This document shows, piece after piece, positions 44,586 to 51,884 of a stretch of DNA of 51,884 bases. A model generated the notes under the pieces. It did no database searches. It saw nothing but the letters and a program-made list of their open reading frames with translations, and was not told the origin of the DNA. Position 1 is the stretch's first letter; every line of letters starts with the position of its first letter. The DNA lies in the NCBI RefSeq assembly GCF_014651115.1, contig NZ_BMWG01000035.1:1-51884 (forward strand). The letters run 5' to 3'. The position numbers were made by a program, and so were the translations under genes. The stretch comes from Streptomyces inusitatus. Its GTDB lineage: Bacteria; Actinomycetota; Actinomycetes; Streptomycetales; Streptomycetaceae.

Positions 44586-45029
44586 GTGACCGGTGGAGAG
44601 GTTGCCGGGATCCTGGTGGCCGTCTTCTGGGCGATCCTGGTCTCTTTCCTGGCCGTGGTGCTGGCGAGGCTGGCGCAGACGCTCAGGGCGACCACCCGGC
44701 TCGTGGCGGAGGTGACCGAGCAGGCCGTCCCGCTGCTGTCGGACGCCTCGGCGACGGTCCGCTCCGCGCAGACCCAGCTCGACCGGGTCGACGCGATCGC
44801 GACCGACGTCCAGGAAGTCACCTCCAACGCCTCCGCGCTCTCCACGACCGTCGCCTCCACCTTCGGCGGCCCCCTGGTCAAGGTCGCCGCCTTCGGATAC
44901 GGCGTACGCCGGGCGATGGGCCGCAAGGACGAGCAGCCCCCGCGCGAACGGGAATCCCCCCGCCGCACGGTGGTCATCGGCCGTGCCGTGCCCCGCGCCG
45001 AGCGCGCCCGACGGAACAAGAAGGGCTGA
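44586..45029 (+). CDS. DUF948 membrane-anchored protein
   Basis: 147 residues, GTG start. One N-terminal span (VAGILVAVFWAILVSFLAVVLA), then a long amphipathic helix with coiled-coil character (LAQTLRATTRLVAEVTEQAVPLL ... TQLDRVDAIATDV), typical of DUF948, and a basic tail. TAGGCT near 44531 is a possible -10. First of a run DUF948 - DUF6167-like - alaS - ruvX, with very short gaps. Confidence 0.8.
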   Translation: MTGGEVAGILVAVFWAILVSFLAVVLARLAQTLRATTRLVAEVTEQAVPLLSDASATVRSAQTQLDRVDAIATDVQEVTSNASALSTTVASTFGGPLVKVAAFGYGVRRAMGRKDEQPPRERESPRRTVVIGRAVPRAERARRNKKG

Positions 45030-45034
45030 CACAT

Positions 45035-45370
45035 ATGTTCCGCCGCACCTTCTGGTTCACCGCGGGCGCAGCCGCCGGCGTCTGGGCCACCACCAAGGTC
45101 AACCGCAAGCTTCAGCAGCTGACCCCCGAGAGCCTCGCGGCACAGGCCGCGAACAAGGCCATCGACGCAGGTCACAAGCTCAAGGACTTCGCGCTCGACG
45201 TGAGAGCGGGAATGATCCAGCGCGAGGAGGAGTTGGGCGAGGCACTCGGCACCAACGCCCCGCCCGACCCGGAACTCCCCGCACAGCGCCGCCGCCCCGC
45301 GATCGGGCGCCCCGCACCCGTCAAAAACACGCGCTTCCACCACTCGTACAACCGGAATGAGGACCACTGA
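45035..45370 (+). CDS. DUF6167-like small protein
   Basis: 111 residues. A short N-terminal hydrophobic segment (FWFTAGAAAGVWATTKV) is followed by helices (LAAQAANKAIDAGHKLKDFALDVRAGM) and a Pro/Arg-rich tail ending in His/Asn residues. Function is unknown, but it is regularly found between DUF948 and alaS in Streptomyces (recollection). It begins 5 nt after the DUF948 stop, and its TGA overlaps the alaS ATG. Confidence 0.7.
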   Translation: MFRRTFWFTAGAAAGVWATTKVNRKLQQLTPESLAAQAANKAIDAGHKLKDFALDVRAGMIQREEELGEALGTNAPPDPELPAQRRRPAIGRPAPVKNTRFHHSYNRNEDH

Positions 45371-48039
45371 TGGAGTCGGCTGAAATCCGCCGCCGCTGGC
45401 TGAGCTTCTTCGAGGAGCGCGGGCACACCGTCGTGCCTTCGGCGTCGCTCATCGCGGACGACCCGACTCTTCTGCTGGTCCCCGCGGGCATGGTCCCCTT
45501 CAAGCCCTACTTCCTCGGCGAGGCCAAGCCGCCCGCCCCGCGCGCCACCAGCGTGCAGAAGTGCGTCCGCACCCCGGACATCGAAGAGGTCGGCAAGACC
45601 ACCCGCCACGGCACCTTCTTCCAGATGTGCGGCAACTTCTCCTTCGGCGACTACTTCAAGGAAGGCGCCATCAAGTTCGCCTGGGAGCTGCTCACCAGCT
45701 CGCAGGCCGACGGCGGCTACGGCCTCGACCCCGAGCGCCTGTGGATCACGGTCTACAAGGAGGACGACGAGGCCGAGCAGATCTGGCGCGACGTCATCGG
45801 CGTCCCCGCCGAGCGCATCCAGCGCCTGGGCATGGGCCCCAACTTCTGGTCCATGGGCGTCCCCGGCCCCTGCGGCCCCTGCTCCGAGATCAACTACGAC
45901 CGCGGTCCCGAGTTCGGCGAAGAGGGCGGCCCCGCCGTCAACGACGAGCGCTATGTGGAGATCTGGAACCTGGTCTTCATGCAGTACGAGCGCGGTGCGG
46001 GCGAGGGCAAGGAGGACTTCCCGATCCTCGGGGAGCTGCCCTCCAAGAACATCGACACCGGCCTCGGTCTCGAACGCCTCGCCATGATCCTCCAGGGCGT
46101 ACAGAACATGTACGAGACCGACACCCTGCGCGTCGTCATGGACAAGGCCACCGAGCTGACCGGCGTGCGGTACGGCGCGGAGCACGGCTCCGACGTCTCC
46201 CTGCGCGTGGTCGCCGACCACATCCGCACCTCCGTGATGCTCATCGGCGACGGCGTCACCCCCGGCAACGAGGGCCGCGGCTATGTGCTGCGCCGCATCA
46301 TGCGCCGCGCCATCCGCAATATGCGCCTCCTCGGGGCCACCGGCCCGGTCGTCGCCGAGCTGGCCGACGTGGTCATCACCACCATGGGCGTCCAGTACCC
46401 CGAGCTGATCACCGACCGCAAGCGGATCGAGGCCGTCGCGCTGGCCGAGGAGGCCCGCTTCCTCAAGACCCTCAACGCCGGCACCAATGTGCTCGACACC
46501 GCCATCACCGACACCAAGGCCGGCGGCGGCAAGGTGCTCGCCGGCGACAAGGCGTTCCTGCTCCACGACACCTGGGGCTTCCCGATCGACCTCACCCTGG
46601 AGATCGCCTCCGAGCAGGGCCTGAGCGTCGACGAGGACGGCTTCCGCCGTCTGATGAAGGAGCAGCGGGACAAGGCCAAGGCCGACGCCCGGGCCAAGAA
46701 GACCGGCCACGCCGACCTCTCGGCCTACCGCGAGGTCGCCGACGTCGCCGGCTCCACCGAGTTCACCGGCTACACCTCCACCGAGGGCGAGACCACGGTC
46801 GTCGGTCTGCTGGTCGACGGAGTGCCCTCGCCCGCCGCCACCGAGGGCGACGAGATCGAGATCGTCCTCGACCGCACCCCCTTCTACGCCGAGGGCGGCG
46901 GCCAGCTCGCCGACCAGGGCCGCATCAAGCTCGACTCCGGCGCCGTCATCCAGATCCGCGACGTCCAGCAGCCGGTGCCCGGCGTCTCCGTGCACAAGGG
47001 ATCGGTGCAGGTCGGCGAGGTCACCGTCGGCGCCTCCGCCTACGCCTCCATCGACACCAAGCGCCGCCGCGCCATCGCCCGCGCCCACAGCGCCACCCAT
47101 CTGACCCACCAGGCGCTCCGTGACGCGCTCGGCCCCACCGCCGCCCAGGCCGGTTCGGAGAACTCGCCCGGCCGCTTCCGCTTCGACTTCGGCGCGCCCT
47201 CCGCCGTCCCCGGCACGGTCCTCACCGATGTCGAGCAGCGGATCAACGAGGTGCTCTCCCGGGAGCTGGACGTCCAGGCCGAGGTCATGTCCATCGACGA
47301 GGCCAAGAAGCAGGGCGCCATCGCCGAGTTCGGCGAGAAGTACGGCGAGCGGGTGCGGGTCGTCACCATCGGCGACTTCTCCAAGGAGCTGTGCGGTGGC
47401 ACGCACGTCGGCAACACCGCCCAGCTGGGCCTGGTGAAGCTGCTCGGCGAGTCCTCGATCGGCTCCGGTGTGCGCCGTATCGAGGCCCTCGTCGGCGTCG
47501 ACGCGTACAACTTCCTCGCCAAGGAGCACACGGTCGTCGCCCAGCTCCAGGAGCTGGTCAAGGGCCGTCCCGAGGAGCTGCCCGAGAAGATCTCCGGCAT
47601 GCTGGCCAAGCTGAAGGACGCCGAGAAGGAGATCGACAGGTTCCGTGCGGAGAAGGTCCTCCAGGCCGCCGCCGGGCTCGCCGAGGGGGCCCGTGACATC
47701 CGGGGCACCGCCCTGGTGACCGGCCAGGTGCCCGACGGGACCTCCGCCGACGATCTGCGCAAGCTGGTCCTCGACGTCCGCGGCCGCATCCCGGGCGACC
47801 GGCCCGCCGTGGTCGCGCTCTTCACCGTGGCGAACGGCCGCCCGCTGACCGTCATCGCCACCAACGAGGCCGGGCGCGAGCGCGGCCTCAAGGCCGGCGA
47901 GCTGGTCCGCGCCGCGGCCAAGACCCTCGGCGGCGGTGGCGGCGGCAAGCCGGACGTCGCCCAGGGCGGCGGCCAGAACCCCGAGGCCGTCGACGACGCG
48001 ATCGCCGCCGTGGAGCGTCTGGTGGCCGAGAACTCGTGA
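45370..48039 (+). CDS. alaS: alanyl-tRNA synthetase
   Basis: 889 residues. Class II core at the N-terminus (RRRWLSFFEERGHTVVPS, QMCGNFSFGDYFKEGAI), tRNA-recognition middle, editing domain with HSATH near residue 574 and CGGTH near 674, and a C-Ala tail. It charges tRNA-Ala and clears Ser/Gly mischarges. The start is fixed by the TGATG overlap with the preceding gene; its stop overlaps ruvX (GTGA). Confidence 0.97.
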   Translation: MESAEIRRRWLSFFEERGHTVVPSASLIADDPTLLLVPAGMVPFKPYFLGEAKPPAPRATSVQKCVRTPDIEEVGKTTRHGTFFQMCGNFSFGDYFKEGAIKFAWELLTSSQADGGYGLDPERLWITVYKEDDEAEQIWRDVIGVPAERIQRLGMGPNFWSMGVPGPCGPCSEINYDRGPEFGEEGGPAVNDERYVEIWNLVFMQYERGAGEGKEDFPILGELPSKNIDTGLGLERLAMILQGVQNMYETDTLRVVMDKATELTGVRYGAEHGSDVSLRVVADHIRTSVMLIGDGVTPGNEGRGYVLRRIMRRAIRNMRLLGATGPVVAELADVVITTMGVQYPELITDRKRIEAVALAEEARFLKTLNAGTNVLDTAITDTKAGGGKVLAGDKAFLLHDTWGFPIDLTLEIASEQGLSVDEDGFRRLMKEQRDKAKADARAKKTGHADLSAYREVADVAGSTEFTGYTSTEGETTVVGLLVDGVPSPAATEGDEIEIVLDRTPFYAEGGGQLADQGRIKLDSGAVIQIRDVQQPVPGVSVHKGSVQVGEVTVGASAYASIDTKRRRAIARAHSATHLTHQALRDALGPTAAQAGSENSPGRFRFDFGAPSAVPGTVLTDVEQRINEVLSRELDVQAEVMSIDEAKKQGAIAEFGEKYGERVRVVTIGDFSKELCGGTHVGNTAQLGLVKLLGESSIGSGVRRIEALVGVDAYNFLAKEHTVVAQLQELVKGRPEELPEKISGMLAKLKDAEKEIDRFRAEKVLQAAAGLAEGARDIRGTALVTGQVPDGTSADDLRKLVLDVRGRIPGDRPAVVALFTVANGRPLTVIATNEAGRERGLKAGELVRAAAKTLGGGGGGKPDVAQGGGQNPEAVDDAIAAVERLVAENS

Positions 48040-48500
48040 GGCGAGGACGCCGTCTGGCGCTCGACGTCGGGGACGCCCGGATCGGGGTCGCCTCGTGCGA
48101 CCCCGACGGGGTCCTCGCCACCCCGGTGGAGACCGTGCCGGGGCGCGATGTTCCGGCCGCCCACCGGCGGCTCCGCGCGCTGGTCGAGGAGTACGAGCCG
48201 GTCGAGGTCGTCGTCGGGCTGCCCCGCTCGCTCAGCGGCGGGGAGGGCCCGGCGGCCCTGAAGATCCGCGCGTTCGCCCAGGAGCTGGCCCGGGGCGTCG
48301 CCCCGGTGCCGGTCCGGCTGCTGGACGAGAGGATGACCACAGTAACGGCGGCCCAGGGGCTGAGGGCCTCGGGCGTGAAGTCCAGAAAAGGCCGCTCTGT
48401 GATTGACCAAGCTGCCGCTGTGGTGATCCTTCAGAACGCTCTGGAGTCCGAACGGACGTCAGGTCTTCCCCCCGGCGAGTCCGTCGAAGTGGTTGTCTGA
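48036..48500 (+). CDS. ruvX: RuvX/YqgF family RNase H-fold nuclease
   Basis: 154 residues. LALDVGDARIGVASCDPDG is the first acidic motif, VVGLPRSLSGGEGP the second, RLLDERMTTVTA and the Asp in SVIDQAAAVVIL complete the fold. Proposed roles are 16S rRNA 5'-end processing or Holliday junction resolution (family literature). Translationally coupled to alaS by GTGA. Confidence 0.93.
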   Translation: MRRGRRLALDVGDARIGVASCDPDGVLATPVETVPGRDVPAAHRRLRALVEEYEPVEVVVGLPRSLSGGEGPAALKIRAFAQELARGVAPVPVRLLDERMTTVTAAQGLRASGVKSRKGRSVIDQAAAVVILQNALESERTSGLPPGESVEVVV

Positions 48501-48601
48501 TCGCGATACGGTAACGTTCCGCGCGACGTGGCGGCGTTCGAACAGCCGCCGCACCACGTAGAGGTGGACCGACCGGCTCCCTCGCGGCTGTTTGGGGAAC
48601 G

Positions 48602-50398
48602 ATGACTGAATATGGACGGGGCTCAGGCCCCGCACCGTGGCATCCGGAGGACCCGCTGTACGGGGACCAGGGGTGGACAGGTCACCAGACCCCGGACGGC
48701 GGGAACGCCCCCTACACGGCCGAGCAGGCGCAGCAGGCCCAGCAGCTGTACGAGGGCGGGCAGCAGGACCCGTACCAGCAGCAGTACGCCGCCGGTCAGC
48801 CCTACGGCAGCCCCTCCTACGGTGAACAGCAGTACGGAAACCAGCCGCAGCCCGACCAGCTCCAGGGCCAGGCGCAGCAGCAGGCGCACCAGGCACAGCA
48901 GCAGCAGGCGCAGCCTCAGCAGTACGCCGAACAGCAGCAGGACCCCTATCACCAGCAGTACGCGGAGCACCAGTACGCGGCCGGCGGCGGATGGGACGCC
49001 GCGCAGCAGACCGGGCTGCCCTACGACCCCGCCGCGCAGAGCGTCCAGTACCAGGGCGAGACGCCCGATCCGTACGGGACGCCCGAGGCGTACCCGCCGC
49101 CGGAGCCCCCGGCCCGCCGGTCCGCGCGGCCGGAACCGGCCGCCGGGGCGGAGTCCGGCTCCGAGCCCGAGCACGACTGGGACGCGGAGCCGGAGGCCGA
49201 GAAGCACCCCTTCTTCACCGGGGCCGACGCTCCCGACGCGGAACCCGAGCCGGGCGGCTCCCGCAGGTCCGGCGGAGGCGGCGGCAAGGAGGGGCGCGGC
49301 GGCGGCCGGTCCAAGAAGCAGAAGAAGGGCCGCAACGGCATCGCCTGTCTGGTCGTCGCCACGGTCCTGGTCGGCGGCCTCGGCGGAGTCACCTACTTCG
49401 GCTATCAGTTCTGGCAGGGCAAATTCGGCGCGGCCCCCGACTACACGGGCGAGGGCACCGGCACCGTCCAGGTCGAGATCCCCCAGGACTCCGGCGGCTT
49501 CGTCATCGGCCAGCTGCTCAAGAAGAAGGGCGTCGTCAAGAGCGTCGACGCCTTCGTCTCCGCGCAGGGGAACAATCCGCAGGGCAAGAGCATCCAGGCG
49601 GGCGTCTACACGATGAAGAAGGAGATGTCCGCGGCGAGCGCGGTGAAGCTGATGCTCAGCCCCAGCAGCCGCAACTCCCTGGTCATCCCCGAGGGCAAGC
49701 GCAACGTCTGGGTGTACGAGCAGATCGACACCAAGCTGGGACTGGAGTCGGGCACCACCAAGAAGGTCGCCCAGGACCAGGCCAAGAACCTCGGACTGCC
49801 CGACTGGGCGATGGGGCATCCGAATCTCAAGGACCCGCTGGAGGGATTCCTCTTCCCGGCCAGCTATCCGGTCGCCAAGGGCACCAAGCCGGAGAAGGTC
49901 CTCCGGAAGATGGTCTCCCGCGCCAATCAGGAATACAGCCGTCTCGACCTCGAAGCACAGGCCAAGAAGCTCAAGCTCGAAGGGCCGTGGCAGCTGATCA
50001 CGGTGGCGAGTCTGGTGCAGGCCGAGGGCAAGACCGACGACGACTTCCGGAAGATGGCCGAGGTCGTCTACAACCGCCTCAAGCCCGACAACACCGAGAC
50101 CAATCGGAAGATCCAGTTCGACTCTGCCTTCAATTATCTGAGGGGCCAGAGCGAGATCAAGATCAGCGAATCCGAGATCAACAGCAATCCGGACCTGTAC
50201 AACACGTATTACCACGAGGGTCTCACCCCCGGCCCCATCGGGAATCCCGGTATGGAGGCGCTGGAGGCCACACTCAAGCCGACGGAAGACGGCTGGATGT
50301 ATTTCGTGGCGACCGACGGAATGAACAAGACGGAATTCGCCAAGAATCATGACGACTTCGAGGAACTGAAGGACAAGTTCAATGACGCCGTCGGATGA
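48602..50398 (+). CDS. mltG: endolytic murein transglycosylase MltG
   Basis: 598 residues. The N-terminal 245 residues are cytosolic and of low complexity: a Gln/Tyr/Ala-rich part (many QQ, QQQYA units), then Pro/Glu/Asp, then a Gly/Lys stretch. One span (GIACLVVATVLVGGLGG) follows, then a LysM-like region and the YceG domain with catalytic Glu near residue 474 (VQAEGKTDDDFRKMAEVVYNR is split here: QAEGKTDDD, then MAEVVYNRL). It cuts nascent glycan strands outside the membrane. The tail is far longer than in E. coli MltG. aroE starts inside its last codons. Confidence 0.93.
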   Translation: MTEYGRGSGPAPWHPEDPLYGDQGWTGHQTPDGGNAPYTAEQAQQAQQLYEGGQQDPYQQQYAAGQPYGSPSYGEQQYGNQPQPDQLQGQAQQQAHQAQQQQAQPQQYAEQQQDPYHQQYAEHQYAAGGGWDAAQQTGLPYDPAAQSVQYQGETPDPYGTPEAYPPPEPPARRSARPEPAAGAESGSEPEHDWDAEPEAEKHPFFTGADAPDAEPEPGGSRRSGGGGGKEGRGGGRSKKQKKGRNGIACLVVATVLVGGLGGVTYFGYQFWQGKFGAAPDYTGEGTGTVQVEIPQDSGGFVIGQLLKKKGVVKSVDAFVSAQGNNPQGKSIQAGVYTMKKEMSAASAVKLMLSPSSRNSLVIPEGKRNVWVYEQIDTKLGLESGTTKKVAQDQAKNLGLPDWAMGHPNLKDPLEGFLFPASYPVAKGTKPEKVLRKMVSRANQEYSRLDLEAQAKKLKLEGPWQLITVASLVQAEGKTDDDFRKMAEVVYNRLKPDNTETNRKIQFDSAFNYLRGQSEIKISESEINSNPDLYNTYYHEGLTPGPIGNPGMEALEATLKPTEDGWMYFVATDGMNKTEFAKNHDDFEELKDKFNDAVG

Positions 50399-51254
50399 CC
50401 GGCCCGAGCGGGACGCCTGGGACGGTCCGGGCGCCGCGCACCGGGCCGCGGTGCTCGGCTCGCCGATCCAGCACTCCCTCTCCCCGATACTGCACCGCGC
50501 CGCCTACGCGGCGCTGGGCCTCACCGACTGGTCGTACGGCCGCTTCGAGGTGACCGAGGAGGCCCTCCCGTCCTTCGTGGAGCGGCTGGACGCCTCCTGG
50601 GCCGGGCTCTCGCTGACCATGCCGCTCAAGCGGGCGATCATTCCCCTGCTCGACGGGATCAGCGACACCGCCGCGTCGGTGGAGGCCGTCAACACGGTCG
50701 TCCTCACCGAGGACGGCCGCCGCCTCGGCGACAACACCGACATCCCCGGCATGATCGCCGCGCTCGCCGAGCGGGGCGTGCGCAAGGTCGAGTCCGCGGC
50801 CGTCCTCGGCGCCGGGGCGACCGCCTCCTCCGCGCTGGCGGCGCTCGCCCGGATCTGCTCGGGGCCGGTCACCGCCTATGTCCGCAGCGAGGCCCGGGCG
50901 GCCGAGATGCGCGGCTGGGGCGAACGGCTCGGAATCGACGTACGCACCGCCGACTGGGAGAAGGCCGCCGACGCGCTGCGGGCCCCGCTGATCATCGCCA
51001 CCACCCCCGCCGGGGCCGCCGACGCCCTCGCGGCCGAGGTGCCCGCACGGCCCGGCACCCTCTTCGACGTGCTGTACGACCCCTGGCCCACCGCGCTCGC
51101 CGCGAGCTGGTCGGCGCGCGGCGGAGCCGTCGTCGGCGGACTGGACCTCCTGGTCCACCAGGCGGTCCTCCAGGTGGAGCAGATGACCGGAAAGTCTCCC
51201 GCGCCGCTCGCCGTGATGCGTAACGCGGGTGAAGAGGCCCTCGAATCCCTTTAG
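50382..51254 (+). CDS. aroE: shikimate dehydrogenase
   Basis: 290 residues. Family start AAVLGSPIQHSLSPILHRAAY, catalytic Lys in LSLTMPLKRAII near residue 82, NTDIPG Asp, and an NADP Rossmann loop VLGAGATASS. It reduces 3-dehydroshikimate to shikimate. It overlaps mltG by 17 nt, with AAGGACAAG serving as the ribosome site inside mltG, and lies upstream of aroC, so shikimate genes are grouped here. Confidence 0.94.
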   Translation: MTPSDDRPERDAWDGPGAAHRAAVLGSPIQHSLSPILHRAAYAALGLTDWSYGRFEVTEEALPSFVERLDASWAGLSLTMPLKRAIIPLLDGISDTAASVEAVNTVVLTEDGRRLGDNTDIPGMIAALAERGVRKVESAAVLGAGATASSALAALARICSGPVTAYVRSEARAAEMRGWGERLGIDVRTADWEKAADALRAPLIIATTPAGAADALAAEVPARPGTLFDVLYDPWPTALAASWSARGGAVVGGLDLLVHQAVLQVEQMTGKSPAPLAVMRNAGEEALESL

Positions 51255-51290
51255 GATCACCGCAGTCGGCGACGCTGGACGGGGGACGCG

Positions 51291-51635
51291 ATGGAGACCG
51301 CTCAGCCACAGGCCGGAGCGGTGGGCAAGGTCTTCGACCTGGTCGAAGTGATCACGACCTTCCTCCCGGACTGGCTGGAGATCCCGGTGCTCTGCGCGGC
51401 GGGCCTGCTGGTCGCCGGAGTCTGGGCGTACTCCCTCCGGGGCCGGCTCGCCGCCCGCAGGGCCGCCCGGGCCGTGCGCCCGGCCCCCGGGACCGACGGT
51501 CTGCGCGGCTCGGACTATCTCGGCGTGTACGCGCCGAAGCCGCAGCCCGAGCCCCGGCCCGAGTCGCAGTCCGAGTCGCGGCAGGAGCCCGCCCGGCCGC
51601 CCGGCCACCATGACCGGCAGGTTCCAGCGGTGTGA
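51291..51635 (+). CDS. small membrane protein of unknown function
   Basis: 114 residues, ATG with GGGGGACG upstream. One span (about 29-47, EIPVLCAAGLLVAGVWAYS) is followed by Arg/Ala and a Pro/Glu/Gln/Ser-rich cytosolic-type tail. Not recognised. It is between aroE (36 bp upstream) and aroC. Confidence 0.6.
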   Translation: METAQPQAGAVGKVFDLVEVITTFLPDWLEIPVLCAAGLLVAGVWAYSLRGRLAARRAARAVRPAPGTDGLRGSDYLGVYAPKPQPEPRPESQSESRQEPARPPGHHDRQVPAV

Positions 51636-51820
51636 AATCTCCGCGAGGCATATGCCCCGCGACGAGGCGGGAACGGACGGTACGGACGGCCCCGCCGACG
51701 TCCGTCAGCTGGACCTCGCACCAGCGCACCCCGCCGGACATGGGAGGATCGACCCCGGCGGGCCAGGGCCGCGCACCCGGTCGCGCCATTGCACATGGAG
51801 GCGCGAACAGAGGAGCACTG

Positions 51821-51884
51821 GTGAGCAGGTTGCGTTGGCTGACGGCGGGGGAGTCCCACGGTCCCGCACTGGTGGCGACGCTGG
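51821..51884 (+). CDS. aroC: chorismate synthase, N-terminal fragment
   Basis: Only 21 codons are inside the window, but they read RLRWLTAGESHGPALVATL, the invariant chorismate synthase start. GTG start with AGAGGAG upstream. The enzyme makes chorismate from EPSP with reduced FMN. The 185-bp leader (51636-51820) holds a possible stem CCGCCGG/CCGGCGG but no clear promoter. Confidence 0.93.
   Translation, partial: MSRLRWLTAGESHGPALVATL

Noticed and set aside
48730..48990. CAG/GCA-rich repetitive stretch as a repeat array
   Set aside because: It is the in-frame Gln/Tyr-rich N-terminal tail of MltG, with irregular units; not CRISPR or a DNA repeat array.

Overview
The window is high-GC actinobacterial chromosome, and almost certainly Streptomyces. 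Codon third positions are overwhelmingly G or C. GTG starts are common, and one TTG start is likely. Many start codons sit directly after a TANNNT -10 box (leaderless mRNA). A sporulation protein, SsgB, that is specific to sporulating actinomycetes is present. Nearly everything is core chromosome: no phage, insertion sequence, integrase, CRISPR array or biosynthetic cluster was seen.

Layout. 1-433: a minus-strand tRNA array (Gly-Cys-Val-Val, the last Val cut by the window edge). 553-3375: folate-branch genes pabB-like and pabC, then a tandem GNAT protein. 3398-9976: a DsbA-like protein, small membrane proteins, a CGNR zinc-finger regulator, ssgB, a TIGR02611-type protein, a tRNA-Val(CAC), an 809-residue polytopic membrane protein and an SRPBCC protein. 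10016-12325: a second tRNA-Val(CAC), an exonuclease-like protein and an unknown protein. 12479-23140: thrS, an ion channel, a HIT protein, a 551-residue unknown, EF-G2, then the tightly overlapped phosphatidylinositol mannoside operon pgsA-acyltransferase-pimA. 23270-33038: a LemA-like gene, pdxST, yebC, ruvCAB, yajC-secD-secF-apt. 33198-42824: relA, a DUF349 protein, a cyclophilin, an MBL hydrolase, hisS, a VKOR and rarA. 42877-51884: a DUF2470 gene, rpsD, two small envelope-associated genes, alaS, ruvX, mltG, aroE, a small membrane protein and the start of aroC.

How the genes work together. From thrS to aroC the order largely parallels the arrangement I remember from mycobacteria (thrS-HIT-pgsA-acyltransferase-pimA, pdxS/pdxT-yebC-ruvCAB, yajC-secDF-apt-rel, hisS, rarA, alaS-ruvX-mltG-aroE-aroC). 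It is an ancestral actinobacterial backbone for tRNA charging, recombination and fork repair, protein export, vitamin B6, the stringent response and the shikimate pathway. Streptomyces-type genes (channel, 551-residue protein, EF-G2, SsgB) are interleaved.

I found no clearly new multi-gene system. The most interesting signals are regulatory: two exact RecA-NDp/PafBC-type DNA-damage promoters (ruvCAB and rarA); a near-perfect iron box in the 56-bp gap between a DUF2470 gene and rpsD; a possible 28-codon leaderless leader ORF ending on the yajC start codon; a terminator palindrome that forms the last codons of a channel gene; and an exonuclease-family protein that has lost two catalytic residues.
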